This document shows positions 1 through 11,939 of a stretch of DNA of 64,000 bases, piece by piece. Position 1 is the stretch's first letter. Every line of letters starts with the position of its first letter. The stretch lies in contig CM033712.1 in assembly GCA_019671005.1 (NCBI GenBank), forward strand, positions 78,759,693-78,823,692. Reading direction: 5' to 3'. The notes under the pieces were generated by a model. That model ran no database searches and was not told the origin of the DNA. It saw only the letters and a program-made list of their open reading frames with translations. This DNA is from Hibiscus mutabilis. Taxonomy: Eukaryota > Streptophyta > Magnoliopsida > Malvales > Malvaceae. The position numbers and the translations under genes are program-made.

Positions 1-110
1 ATAGAACATTGTTTATCGTATAACGTTCGTTTATGTTTGTTTATTAAGCTAAATAAACGAGTATAAACAAATATTTTATGTTCTTTTAATAAACAAACAT
101 AAACATAGGT

Positions 111-226
111 GCGTTCAATTCGTTTATGTTCACGAACAAGCTTGTTTATTGGTTCGTTTACCCAATGCGCGTTCAATTCGTTTATGTTCACGAACAAGCT
201 TGTTTATTGGTTCGTTTACCCAATGC
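111..226. repeat. Tandem duplication, 58-bp unit
   Basis: Two adjacent, almost identical 58-bp copies start at 111 and 169, each beginning GCGTTCAATTCG and ending CGTTTACCCAAT. Each unit contains GAACAAGCTTGTTTATTGGTTC, which is partly palindromic around AAGCTT. No coding potential is visible. Confidence 0.85.
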
Positions 227-477
227 CCTTTTTTCTTTTATTTTTTTTAATTTTAAATATTGGTTAAGGTGGGACTAAATTAAACAAATAGTGAATTTTG
301 AAGTTCAAAATGTGAAGCCCGATAAACATAAAAACTAGTGGCGTAATTTTATCATTTATTTAATTTTGTTCGTTAACATTTATAATCAATTCGCAAAAGT
401 TAAACGAATATGCTTAAAAAATAAGTAAATTTGCACGGACACCGCAAAAGTTCAACGAATATGCTTAAAAAATAAGT

Positions 478-700
478 AAATTTGCACAAATACGATATTA
501 AAAATTTAAATGAATATGTATCCAAACAGTAAAACAAATTGAACACAAACAACTTAGAAAAACAAATTTGCACGAACACGATATTAAAATTTTAAATAAA
601 TGTGTATGCAAACAGTAAAACAAATTGAACACAAACAACTTAAAAAATAAACAAATTTGCACAGACACAATATTAAAAATTTAAATGAACACGAACACAT
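478..700. repeat. Diverged tandem repeat, about 86-89 bp unit
   Basis: Units begin AAATTTGCAC at about 478, 564 and 653. Each continues with a CGATATTAAAA-like stretch, then (in the first two) AACAGTAAAACAAATTGAAC. The third unit is incomplete. The whole 1-921 interval is AT-rich and otherwise holds no gene that I can see. Confidence 0.75.
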
Positions 701-921
701 CTTTATTTATTTCATTTACGCCTCTAATAGTAAATGAAGTAGATTAATAGATTGCAAGAATTATCTTATAATAAATCTATGTAACATCACCCAAATTAAT
801 TTCTAAATAAATTAGATACCAATAATTATTAAAATATTACCACAAATTTCTTTTTCCAAAATTAAAAACAAAGAAAAACGAAACATCAAAACGTGGAGCT
901 AAAATTTAAACTCAAAGATCA

Positions 922-1786
922 TTAAACATAGCCACCATTAACACGAATGACTTGACCATTAACCCACTCACTAGCATCGGTGGCTAAGAATCCGACAACC
1001 GGCGCAACATCCTCGCTTTGACCGAGCCGACCGTGCGGGCACTCGTCGATTGCTTTCTGCACCATTTCTTCAGTCCTACCCTCGAAGAACATATCCGTCG
1101 CAATCGGTCCCGGTGACACACAGTTCGCCGTAATACCAGTTCCTTTGAGCTCCTTCGCCAATATCTTCACCATTGAATCTATAGCCGCCTTCGATGCCAC
1201 ATATGTGGCGCTTCCCGGCCTTAGCGAAGCCACGGCAGATGATGATATCAATATAATCCGCCCTCCGCCGCCGCGTTTCAACCGATTTGCTGCTTCCTTG
1301 GAGCACAAAAACGCACCTCTCGTGTTTACGCTGGATAAAATATAACCTAAAAATTAAATAATACAATTTTCTATATTCAAGTTTAAATAATCTTCAATAA
1401 TTAGTTAATTACCTCAAAACTCTATCGAACTCTTCCACGGAAGTGTTGGCGATCGGGGTTTTCTGTGCAACACTAACACCGGCTGAATTGACCAATACAT
1501 AAGGCTGTGAATTGAAGAATTGTTCGGCCATGTCGAAGAGGGACTTCACCTGCTCAGGATCGGAGATATCCGCTTGAATAGTGAAGGCTCGTGGGGCGTC
1601 ACCGCCGGGGAAAGAAGAGTTAATCTCCGATGCGACGATATCTGCTTGGTGCTTGTTTGAGGTATAGTTGAGGACTAGTTTTGCCCCGAGAGAGGCCAGA
1701 TGGAGAGCGATTGCTCGGCCGATGCCGCGAGAAGCTCCAGTGACTATGGCTACTCGGTCCTGAAGAGGGTTGCTGCCGGTAGCCAT
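922..1786 (-). CDS. Short-chain dehydrogenase/reductase (SDR), two exons
   Basis: This is a classical SDR, a cytosolic or plastid NAD(P)H-dependent carbonyl/aldehyde reductase type. Exon 1 is 1413-1786 and exon 2 is 922-1330. The donor is AG|GTAATT and the acceptor is CCAG|CGTAAA, giving 260 residues. An earlier AG in the intron would bring in a stop, which decides the acceptor. Visible motifs are the cofactor-binding TGASRGIG (residues 16-23), NSAG (100-103) in place of the common NNAG, the active-site serines (154-156) and YVASK with Tyr168 and Lys172. The length is normal for the family and there are no breaks. By family resemblance it belongs with plant NADPH-dependent aldehyde reductase-like proteins, but the substrate cannot be read from the sequence. 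Confidence 0.93.
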
Positions 1787-2322
1787 GGAGAGAAACGAGT
1801 TGTTCAGTGAAAGAGAGTGGAAAATGAGGCAAATTAGTGTAATAATGTTGGGGAAAAGGAAATAGGGAATTGGGAAATGGGTAATTGAGAATTTAATTAG
1901 GGATTTAAGTGTTTTTTATAGTAATCATGGAGTCGTCATGGGTTTTGTAATTAGAGAAGTTGGAGGGGCTGAATTGGGAAATTGGGAGGCAGCTTGTTTG
2001 ACGTGTAAACAAAATAAAATTTTCAATTCAGTCCCCAATTTCTCCAAACAAGCCAACCTCTCTATTTTTTCTTTGATTTTTTTTATTCAGGACCAAATTG
2101 AACAAAATTAAAAGTACAAGGAGTAAAATAAAATTACATAGATCAAATGAAAATTCCAAAAACGTTGGAGTAAAATTACACGTTTCGAATCCTTACAAGC
2201 CAACAGACATGCTTGCAAAAAGGGTTCACTCAAACTTCTCGGAAGTCGCTTGGAAGACCCTTAGACTCAATCACTGCACTGTTAGTGGAAGATATGCTGC
2301 ATTTAAATCCAGTGGAGCTTTA
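1787..2322. other. Upstream region of the SDR gene
   Basis: This is the 5' flank of the minus-strand SDR and holds its presumed promoter and 5' UTR. From about 2090 to 2322 it is the left flank of a retrotransposon insertion. I see no gene here. Confidence 0.5.
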
Positions 2323-2945
2323 TGTCACGGACTTACTTCTCCAAACTTATCCGTACGACGTTAGCGCTCCCGACTTGATGCTAACAAGCCTTTCTTCTCA
2401 CACAACGCGATGGCTAGACAAGAAAGCAAGAGAAGGCAAGAACTTACAAGAGAAAGGGACTTGTATTAGCTTGAGAAAGAAAGCTTACAAGAGTGTTTGA
2501 AGGATGCTTTACAAGGCTTGAAGGTTTCAACTCTTGAGTGAGTTGCAAAATGAAGGGGATAGTCCTATTTATAGGCCTCCGAAGTCCTTGGTGGACTTTT
2601 CTAGATTGTCCTAGGCATGTACAAATCTAGTGTAATCTAGAGAATTCTACGTGTATCTAATTATGTCCCTAACTATCCAAAATGTTCTAGAGAGTTCCAG
2701 AGGTCTCCGGAGTAATCTCGAACTTTCTCGAGCCTTCCAGGATCTTCTAGGTCCTCCCGGGTGAGTCTTGACTTGTGTAGAATGTCCCGGAACCTTCTAG
2801 AACGTTGTGGCATGCTTTTATATACATGTAGGCAGTCATAGACCTTTCTAGTATCCTCCTTGGTGCTTGCTTGCTTGCTTCAAAAATGCCTAAGGAGTGG
2901 CTTGAACCTCGGTTTAAGTTGTAGGAAAGGTGGTGGGTTGTGACA
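2323..2945 (-). repeat. 3' LTR of the gypsy element
   Basis: A 623-bp LTR that pairs with 7669-8287. It carries many short CTAGA/TCTAGA-containing repeats (for example around 2600-2760), which form a characteristic internal texture. The LTR boundary is fixed by the TG...CA ends and by the polypurine tract beside it. Confidence 0.93.
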
Positions 2946-2956
2946 TTCTCCCCCAC
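2946..2956 (-). other. Polypurine tract
   Basis: On the minus strand GTGGGGGAGAA lies immediately before the 3' LTR. This is the expected position and composition of the plus-strand primer of an LTR retrotransposon. Confidence 0.8.
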
Positions 2957-3805
2957 CTAAGCTCGCGATGCCCTCATCGCACCTTCATTGAATTGCTCGA
3001 GTTGGTCCTTAAATTGCCAAAGTGCTTCCTCGGTTTCCCAACTCGCTTCAGTGATGGGCAACCACTTCCACTTGATGAAGTACTCTTTGTAGCTTGGCAC
3101 GCCCCTTCTTCGAATGACCCGGTCAGCTAGTACTTTTTCGACTTCCTTGTCGAAGGAAGTGACTACGACTGTGGGTGCTCTATTAGACACCCCTCGTGAT
3201 GAATCTTCCATGTCTCCATGATATGGCTTCAACAAACTCACATGGAAGACTGGGTGAATTTTAAGTCTTGGAGGCAGTTGGAGTTTGTAAGACACTTTGC
3301 CCACTCGCTTGATTACTGGGAAATGTCCTTCGTACTTGCGTACTAAGCCCTTGTGCACCTTCCGAAAGGTCTTGAATTGTTGGGGCAAGAGTTTTAGCAT
3401 GAGAAGATCGCATTCCTTGAACTCCAAGTGCCTTCGTTTGGAGTCTGCCCACTTCTTCATTCTCATGGCAGCCTTGTGAAGTGCTGCCCGGGCTAAGTCG
3501 TTTTGTTTATGACACGACTCGGAAAACTTGAAGGCTGCTGGACTTTTCCATTTGTAGCGCGTGGCAAGGGAAAGTGGAGTGTTTGGTTGTTGTCCCATGA
3601 TAATTTCAAAGGGACTTCGATTGGTAACCTCACTCTGTTGTAAGTTGTAAGAGAATTGTGCCACATCTAAGAGCTTGGCCCAATCCCGTTGGTTGGCACT
3701 TACATAGTGCCTCAAGTATAGCTCTAATAGTGCATTGACCCTCTCGGTTTGCCCATCACTCTGAGGATGAAAACTTGTTGAAAAGTTTAGGTCAGACCCG
3801 AGCAT
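2957..3805 (-). pseudogene. gypsy integrase C-terminal half with chromodomain
   Basis: A 282-residue open stretch. It holds the end of the integrase core (FHPQSDGQTERVN), the post-core linker with the GQQPNTPLSLA region, a KxxxIHPVFHVSLLKPY segment typical of gypsy integrases and a C-terminal chromodomain (EYFIKWKWLPITEASWE, about residues 240-262). It ends just before the polypurine tract. A frame shift around 3800-3980 separates it from the upstream integrase. Confidence 0.9.
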
Positions 3806-3969
3806 CTTGAGCAGTTATGTCCAAAACCTCCGGTGAAGCGCGGGTCGCGATCACTAACGATGATTGTTGGGATGCCCCAGAGCTTGACAACATTACGGAG
3901 GAAGAGTCTTGCTGCCTTCTCTGCGGTGCAGTCGGTTGGTGCGGCAATGAATGTAGCATACTTGCTAAA

Positions 3970-5427
3970 TCAATCCACCACAACTATAATGCTTCCAAAT
4001 CCGTCTAACTTTGGTAAGCAAGTGATGAAGTCCATAGAGACGCTCTCCCAAGGCTTCTCTGGTATGGGCAAAGGGTCTAGGAGCCCTCCTGGTTGTTGTT
4101 GGACTATTTTGTCTTGTTGGCACACAAGACATGTCTGTACATACTCATCGATTGCATCTTGCATTCGGGGCCAGTAGTAAGTAGACTTTAAAAGTGCAAG
4201 CGTTCGTCGCGTACCTGGGTGACCTGTCCATAAGGAGTCATGACACTCCTTGATGAGTTCCTTTTGCAAGTTGCCCCACTTTGGTACATAGAGACGGTTG
4301 CCCTTGGTGTAGAGTAGCCCATCAACTAGCCAAAACCGTCTTGTCTTGCCCTCATTTACCAAGGCAATGATACTTTGGGCAAGTGGCTCTTGTTGCAAGC
4401 CTTTTTTGATCTTGTCAAGCAGTGGGCTAGTGACTTGGCTTATGGCTGCAAACTTCACCTTTCGACTAAGTGCATCAGCGACCACATTTGTTTTTCCCGG
4501 CTTATATTGTAGGACATAGTCAAATTCGACCAAAAAATCTTGCCACCGAGCTTGGTTGGGACTTAGCTTCTTCTGGGTCTGGAAGTAACTGGTTGCCACA
4601 TTGTAGGTCATGATTAAGAACCTAGACCCAAGGAGATAGTGTTGCCATACTCTAAGGCAATGGATGATGGCAATCATCTCCTTTTCTTGCTCGGTGCAAC
4701 GTCTTTCGGTATCGTTGAGCTTCTGACTCTCATAACTAATCGGATGCCCATATTGTATAAGAACCCCTCCGATGGCAAAGTCTAAAGCATCGGTATATAT
4801 TTCATAGAGCTTAGTGTGGTCAAGTAGGCTGAGCATCGGCTCCTCGCTAATGGTATTCTTCAAGTCCTCAAAGGCCTCTTGACACATTGGTGTCAATTCC
4901 CACGGTTTATTTTTCTTTAAGAGCTTTGTGAGCAGTGTAGCCCTTGTAGAGTAGCCTTTGAAGAAGCGGCGGTAATAGTTTACCAGCCCTAGAAATGATC
5001 TTAGTTCATGCACCTTAGTGGGTGGCTCCCATTGTTGAATGACACGCACCTTGCCATCCTCCATCATAAGTTTCCCATCCCTAATCTTGTGCCCCAAGAA
5101 CATTACTTCGGGCTTGGCAAATGAACACTTTTCCTTCTTGATGTATAACTGGTTCTCTCGTAGAACCTTGAGCACTTCCCTTAGATGCTCAACATGCTCC
5201 TCTAAGGTATTGCTATACACCACAAAGTCGATGAGGTAGACGACCACAAAGCGATCGAGATAGGGATGGAATAGTTTGTTCATCAAGGTGCAAAATGTGG
5301 CTGGGGCATTTGTTAGTCTGAAGGGCATAACTAAGAACTCATATGATATGTACCTCGTGACGCACGTGGTCTTCGGCTCATCTCCTTCTACGATGCGCAC
5401 TTGGTAGTACCCCGAGCGAATATCCAA
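3970..5427 (-). pseudogene. gypsy reverse transcriptase, RNase H and integrase N-terminal half
   Basis: A 485-residue open stretch. The reverse transcriptase opens with the conserved DIRSGYYQVRI block. The catalytic box reads VVYLIDFVVYS, so one aspartate of the YxDD motif is isoleucine. RNase H follows (IYTDALDFAIGGVL), then the tether and the integrase zinc-binding region (H...H and C..C in WTGHPGTRRTLALLKS...TCLVCQQ), ending at the start of the catalytic core. The altered catalytic box and the frame break after 3970 mark it as dead. Confidence 0.92.
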
Positions 5428-5520
5428 CTTTGAGAACTAATGTGCATGGCCGAGCTAGTCAAAGAGATCTAAAATTAGAGGGATCGGATATTTGTTCTTG
5501 ATGGTAATCTTGTTAAGTAC

Positions 5521-6290
5521 TCAGTAATCGATGTACATTCGTAGTGACCCGTCCTTCTTCTTTTGGAATAGGATTGGTACGCCAAAATGTGCCTTGGAGG
5601 GTCGGATAAACCCTGCATCGTGTAGTTCCTTGAGTTGCTTCCTTAGCTCCTCCAACTCGGGTGGTTCCATGCGATAGACACTCATGGCTGGTGGCTTAAT
5701 GCCTGGCTCCAACTCGATTTCATGGTCCACCTCTCTCCTTGGTGGTAGCCTTCTAGGCAACTTAGGAGGTGCAACATCCTTGAACTCTTCTAAGACTTGG
5801 GCGACCTCCGTTGGCAAATCTACATCGGGCGTTATCTCCTCGTTATCGTATTCACTAAAGACAGCCAAGTAGCTTTCCTCGTTCCTCTTGATGCCCTTTT
5901 TAAACTGTAGTGCCGAGAGGACTTTAGCTTCTTGCTTGGTGGCCCTGGTTGTTGGCACCAGACAAGCTTTGTTACCGTCCATGATACACATGGTGTTGGC
6001 AAATGGCATTGGGAATGCCTTGACTTGATCAAGGAAATCAAGTCCCAGGACGAGCTTGAAATCGTCCATTGGCACAATTGAGAAATCAGTGTGACCCAAC
6101 CATGTTCCCACATTGGTATTGACTCCTCGAGCAACGCCATGGATGGGTCGCGTGGCAGAGTTAACTGCCTTAATGGATCTTTCTCCCTCTACTGCTCTAA
6201 GACCAAGCATCTTTGCTTATTCGAGGGAAAAAAAGTTATGGGACGCACCTGTGTCTAGCATGGCTCATGATGCTTTCCCATTGATAGTGA
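5521..6290 (-). pseudogene. gypsy protease and start of reverse transcriptase
   Basis: The protease active site AMLDTGASHNFFSLE lies around 6220-6260 on the minus strand and is flanked by in-frame stops. An open stretch from 6210 follows, with the rest of the protease (VPMDDFKLVLGLDFLDQ) and the reverse transcriptase N-terminus (AGFIRPSKAHFGVPILFQKKKDG). A stop after MYIDY cuts it from the next pol piece. Confidence 0.85.
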
Positions 6291-6399
6291 TGTCCACATA
6301 TAGCAACCTTTTAGCTTTAGTCTTTGGAGTGGACTGAAGAACATTGAGTAGTTACAAGGATCCCATTTGGACACCTTCTTCGCTTTCATCGGTGTTGTT

Positions 6400-7642
6400 G
6401 CCCCTTGATGCTTTGCTAGGAGCGAGTTGAGGGCTTGTCTTTGTGGGCATTCTCGGACCCAATGGTCATCGTCATAAATAAATTACTTGTTGGACGATGG
6501 TCGTCTCGTGCCATGAGGGTCCTTGGCTTTGCCTTTATCTTTGCTCTTCCACGTGGACGAGTCCTTGTGCTTGGGCGAGTTATCCTCTTGGTGGCTCTCC
6601 TTGCGATAGTTCTTGTCTCCCCCACCTTTGGCTTGACTGCCCTTCTTATCCTTCGGCTTAGTGTTGGGCTCCTTGTGACTAGAGTAGTTAATGAGACTCT
6701 CGGCCATGACTATGGAATCGGCAAGGTTTTGTACCCCCTGTCGCCTTAGCTCGGCTTTGGCTCACTGTTAGAGTCCATCTATGAAGTTGAAAAGCGAGTC
6801 ATTCTCGGAGAAATCAGGGATTTTGAGCACCAAGTTGGCGAACTCTTTGACATAGTCATGAATGCTCCCCGATTGTTTTAGCCTTCGCAAGTGGGCTCTT
6901 GCTTCATCCTCGGCATTCTCCGGATAGAATTGTTGTTTGAGTTCCTTTTTAAAGTCATCGAAGGTAGCGACAGTGCACGTACCTTTCTCGATGTCTAAGC
7001 GCCTTCTCCTCCACCAAAGCATGGCGGTGTCAGTGAGATAAAGCGTTGCAGTTTAAATCTTGGAGGCCTTCTCCATGATGCCAATCGCTGCAAGGTATTG
7101 CTCTAGGCCGTACAAGAAGTTGTCTACTTCTTTTGCATTGCGTGACCCCGCAAAGGTTTTGGGCTTTGGCACCTCGACTTTCCTAGTCTCAATCGTGTTG
7201 CTAGGCCCTGCAGCCATGGCGCACTTGCACAATACAATGTCGCCTTGTAATACCTCTATTTAGGCATGAGTATTGGTAAGCTCACGTTGGAAGGATTCAC
7301 GCACCTTTGAGAGCGCCCCAATGAGTAGGTTACGGATCTCACTCATCTCCGCTCGCAAGGTCTCCTCTAGCTTGATCCTCATGGCCTTCACGGTCGTGTG
7401 GATCTCGACATCCTCCACCTCAAGGCCTTCAACCCGCTAGTGAAGGTCGTCCACTTGGGCACATATGCCCCTCACGTTCTCCTCAACGTGAGTAATACGC
7501 GACTCCAAGCTAGAGATTATATCATTGACTTGGCTCATGGCCTTGCCACACTAGGATCAACGGTCACCTCGTGCCCACGTTGCTCATGTGTGATCTCCGT
7601 CTCGGACGAGCTAACCACTTGGTTCTTCCCAGTCTTCGCCAT
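6400..7642 (-). pseudogene. gypsy gag remnant
   Basis: The start MAKTGKNQVV is at about 7642 just inside the primer site, and the frame then breaks repeatedly. A recognisable retrotransposon gag block (LWWRRRRLDIEKGTC...FYPENAEDEARAHLRRLKQ) lies at 6768-7022, followed by a lysine-rich region. The N-terminal part resembles the coiled-coil gag of the related copy at 32574-33245. Confidence 0.85.
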
Positions 7643-7649
7643 GTCTCAA

Positions 7650-7668
7650 ACTTGTCTTAGATACCAAC
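7650..7668 (-). other. Primer-binding site
   Basis: On the minus strand, directly after the 5' LTR, the sequence reads GTTGGTATCTAAGAC. This resembles the TGGTATCAGAGC site complementary to initiator methionine tRNA used by many plant LTR elements. Confidence 0.7.
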
Positions 7669-8287
7669 TGTCACGGACTTACTTCTCTAAACTTATCCGT
7701 GCGGCGTTAGCGCTCTTGACTTGATGCTAACAAACCTTTCTTCTCACACAACGCGATGGCTAGACAAGAAAGCAAGAGAAGACAAGAACTTACAAGAGAA
7801 AGGAACTTGTATTAGCTTAAGAAAGAAAGCTTACAAGAGTGTTTGAAGAATGTTTTACAAGGCTTGAAGGCTTCAACTCTTGAGTGAGTTGCAAAATGAA
7901 GGGGATGGTCCTATTTATAGGCCTCCCAAGTCCTTGGTGGACTTTTCTAGATTGTCATAAGCATGCACAAATCTAGTGTAATCTAGAGAATTCTATGTGT
8001 ATCTAGTTATGTCCCTAACTATCCAAAATGTTCTAGAGAGTTCCAGAGGTCTCCAGAGTAGTCCCGAGCTTTCTTGAGCCTTCTAGGATCTTTTAGGTCC
8101 TCCCGGGTGAGTATTGACTTGTGTAGAACGTCCCAGAACCCTCTAGAACATTGTGGCATGCTTTTATATACATGTAGGCCGTCCTAGGCCTTTCTAGTAT
8201 CCTCATTGGTGCTTGCTTGCTTCAAAAACGCCCAAGGAGTGGCTTGAACCTCGGTTTAAGTTGTGGGAAAGCTGGTGGGTTGTGACA
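7669..8287 (-). repeat. 5' LTR of the gypsy element
   Basis: This 619-bp partner of 2323-2945 has the same ends and high similarity over its length. The substitutions visible between the two LTRs indicate an insertion that is not recent. Confidence 0.93.
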
Positions 8288-9116
8288 TTTAGCTCTATAC
8301 CTTTCTTCATAATTCAAAAAAAATATTGAAGTCAAAGATTTAAAACTATCGATAAAAATATAAAAATTTAAATTAAAGGTCAAAACGATATTTTTTCAGG
8401 ACGAACACTACGACAAGACGTCTTATTAGCCTGTATATCTTGAAAAGTTAAATGAATTTATTTTTTGTCTCAATCAAACACTCGAACACAAAATTATAGT
8501 CTTTTATTTTTTTATAATATAATTATATTTGAAATAACACATCAAACACACCGTTTACCTCTATTCTAAAACTATCATTTGGGTCCTACAATTTGAAGTT
8601 TATTCAATTTGGTTTTGAAAGTGAAAAAATGGTGCAAAGTCATAAAAGAATGACAATTTTATCAAAATTGCCGTACCTTTCCGACGACTTCGATAGTTGT
8701 TACATCAATAACCCTATTTCTCTAAATATTTTTTTTCGTATCAACATTTCTTTTAACTTTTGTTTTGAGTAAAACTTTTATACGACATGTGTAAAATAAA
8801 CGCAGGTCTGTAAACTAAAGTTTACACGGTTTGTATATTTAAGTTTTTCCTTTTATTTTATGCCGAAAAATAAAGATCAAAATGGATGAATGTAGTAGTT
8901 TGTTAGATCGTGTGTACGTGGATGTGCCATGTCGAGTGTAGCAAAAATCAGATTTAATATTTTTTTGAATAGTTTCTGAGTGATTACAAGTTTTAAAATA
9001 TACTGGATTATATTCAAAGTGAAATGATCTCAAATGAATTACACCACAAACATTGAAAATTCAATGCTTAAAAATAAATACAATCAAATTCTAAGGGTGT
9101 AAAAGACATTAAAATT
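8288..9116. other. Intergenic DNA
   Basis: AT-rich, with no gene visible. Around 8770-8840 it contains a GTAAACTAAAGTTTACAC palindrome, which recurs at 57130-57170 and belongs to the dispersed foldback family described there. Confidence 0.5.
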
Positions 9117-11939
9117 GTAACACCCCGAAAACCGGTCTAGTCGGAATAAGTCCTGGCGATCAGAAACCCTACATCGGAAAGGCCTAAATATGGCATTGAC
9201 TTTGACCATGTGGTCAATTGTATTGATATTGGACTTTACTTGAGTCAATTTATCGATTAAGGGCATTATTGAATACATTAAAAGTTATCTAGTGGCTAAA
9301 TTGTAGAAATTAGAAATTTGGGGCAAAGGCTTAAGCCACCAAGAGTTAAGAGACTAACTTTGTGATTAACCAATCTCTAAATTCAATCACCACCTACGTT
9401 GATAGTAGAACTTAGCTTCCTTCATATGAAGGAAAGCTACCAGTTAGCAATTATCAAAAGGGAAATAAAAAATGAAAGAAAGACTTACCCAATTAAGTAA
9501 AAAAAGTAACTATCTCTCTATTATTTTTAACCTAAGCAAGCACTTCTATTGGAGCTTGGTTTCAAGCTTAGTTTTCTTTCGATTTATCGAATCCTTTGCA
9601 TAGATATCGTTCGGTAAGCTATAATCCCTAATCTATTGTGCAAATCCATTAATATATTTAGTTTAATCTCAAGCCAGGGTTTAATCATCTTTGGTAACAT
9701 AAGAATTTCAAAACTTCCATCCATGGATATCTTATAGTTAATAGCTATATTGAATTTAGAATTTGATTTTGATATCGTTACGTGGATTTCGATATCGTAT
9801 TATTAATTCTAACAATTTTCTATTGTTTACCTAGCTCAGAAAGTGGAAAGAGATCATCCACCATCACCATCGAAAGCTAGAAACAAAGGGATTGTAATCT
9901 GAGAGCCGTAAATACTTTGAAATATTGAGATGAGTGTAATCGGAGTCTCGAGATTAGGCTAGGTGTCTTTCTCGAATTTACTGCCATTGAATTTAGTATT
10001 GCTAATCCTTTTGATAAAGAATATTGCATCGAACCTCTTAGGAGGCATCATTGGTAAGTATCGGTAAGCTTTGTATTGAATATCGGATATCGATATTGTC
10101 ATTGTCATCAAGCATTAATATTGATATCATCATCGTTATTGCCATTGAGTTATAGTTATCTAGGACATCGGTCATTGAAATTTGTCATAGTCATTGTTAT
10201 AGCCGTTGTTATAGTCGTTTTCATTGAGCATTGCTATAGGCATAGTTATTGTTATCAATACATTGATATTGAAATATAGACTATTGACATTGTTATTGAG
10301 ATCATTAAACATTGTCATCGTCATTGTTATTGTCATCAAACATTGATATTGAAACATTGCTTATTGATAAAGATATTGGAAACATTGAACATTGTTATTG
10401 TTTTTGAACATTGATTATTGATATTGTCACTGGACCTTGGATTCGAAAGGACATTGGATACAATTAACATGTCATAGAATTCATGAGCTCAGTGTACGGG
10501 TGGGCTACGACTTATATTGTGGCGAGGCGGAGGGATGTTTGTGTTATTAGTCATATTGGCGAGGCGAGGGGACTAGACCATTCATTGATTTGGCGAGGCG
10601 TAGGAATTAGCGTATCTACTATCCCGAATCGATCCAAGGGTTATTGTTGAAATATGATATAATTGCTATTGAATATGAATATTGCATTATCATCGTCGAT
10701 TCATTGCCTCGTTATTGCTAAAAATGATTTGGAATGCATTTCATTGTTATCGTTATTGTTCGTGACTACCCCACTAGGCAATATATGCCTAGTGCATTTC
10801 ATTTCATACATTTCAGGTTAAGAAGTTCGTTGTTGGAGATCAGAGGAGTTGGAAGATTTTGGCAAGTCACAACCAAGATAAAGTAATATATATCGAATCT
10901 ATGAAGTCCTAGTATGGTGGTAAAATAGTTAGACTAGTCACTTATGGTCTTTTTGGTATGTATGTATTGCCTTTGGTTTGTAATAGTGCCTTAGGCCCTA
11001 AATGACCCTTTTGAGTGGCTTAAAAGTGACCAAAATTGAATACTTGGCCTAAAAAGGTGAAAACGTAATAAATGAATTCGAATGGCTATAAAATTTGACA
11101 TGCTAGTAGATTATGTTGTTATAAACTTACCGGTAAATTTTAATTGCATTTGGACATCGTTTGACAAGTTAATTTAATTAAAAACCAAACAAAATCTGTC
11201 ATTACAGTATATGACGTATCGATAAGGGTGATGGCGTATCGATACGGGTATACATATTTGGACATAGTCAACATCGGTCAACAGGGCGTATCGATATGTC
11301 AAAGGGGTGTATCGATATGAAAAGTCAACACTGGAATTGGTTGTAAAAATTGCATCGATACGACCTTAAGGCGTATTGATACAGGTAATGAACATTAGAA
11401 TCTGGCATTCATAAGACATGCATTGCGTATCAATTCGGATGGTCCCCGTACTAATACGGACTTCTTGATCCTTAACTATTTTAACAGTCATGACGCATGC
11501 GTTTTGGTACAACCTGTCAAATACCGATACCGTCACAGTAAATCTGTTAAAAGTTAATTGGAATAAGTTTGGAACATTGCATATTGGTCACTGAACATTG
11601 CATAGTTAAATTGAAGAGATAATTGGACTCATATTATCTTGAAAATTCGTATGATCATTGAATATATGTTGAATTTCGGTGTGGTACTGTTAATTTCAAA
11701 AAAGGACCCTTAGTTCTCAGAATTTATAGATTTGTCCCTAAATTTTATAAAGGTTTAAAATTAGCCCTAAAACTGATTAATATAGTTTCGAATTGAATCA
11801 TTGTTTTGTATATCGATATAGTATCGTATCGCATAGTCTTGCATTGGTTTTTGAATGAATTATTGCACTGATCATTGTATTGTTCGCCGGTAACGCTTTC
11901 CGATTCGATTTTATACTAGACCTGGAAGGGGGTGTTACA
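9117..11939 (+). mobile_element. Solo-LTR-like repeat, about 2.8 kb
   Basis: The interval begins TGTAACACCCC and ends GGGGTGTTACA. The termini are perfect inverted repeats with TG...CA, and AAAT flanks both sides. No gag or pol and no internal primer site were seen, so a solo LTR of a large gypsy element is the best reading. Inside lie a long ATTG(T/A)-rich low-complexity stretch (10060-10430), a GGCGAGGCG block repeated three times (10520-10600) and a cluster of TATCGATA-like palindromes (11215-11400). Confidence 0.7.
10060..10430. repeat. CATTGTTAT/ATTGTCAT low-complexity tract
   Basis: Imperfect repeats of ATTG, GTTAT and TATCG words run for about 370 bp inside the solo-LTR-like repeat. 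Open frames across it translate to biased strings and are not genes. Confidence 0.7.

Larger units (their letters stand above)
2323..8287 (-). mobile_element. Ty3/gypsy chromovirus LTR retrotransposon, decayed
   Basis: A full-length element lies in minus orientation with two similar LTRs (2323-2945 and 7669-8287), each starting TGTCACGGACTT and ending TTGTGACA. Reading leftward from the right LTR, the order is primer-binding site, gag, protease, reverse transcriptase, RNase H, integrase and chromodomain, which is the gypsy order. TTTA lies directly outside both ends and may be the remains of the target duplication. Several frame breaks and in-frame stops show it cannot encode a functional polyprotein. 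The chromodomain at the end of pol places it in the chromoviruses. Confidence 0.95.

Noticed and set aside
2098..2500. Overlapping open frames of 88 and 95 aa on the plus strand
   Set aside because: They run from unique flank into the retrotransposon LTR, have no recognisable motif and start in DNA of repeat texture.
5684..6749. Plus-strand open frames opposite the gypsy gag/protease region
   Set aside because: They are antisense shadows of the minus-strand gag-pol remnant.
10076..10357. Open frames of biased I/V/Y/N composition
   Set aside because: They lie in the low-complexity ATTG tract, on both strands at once, and are composition artefacts.
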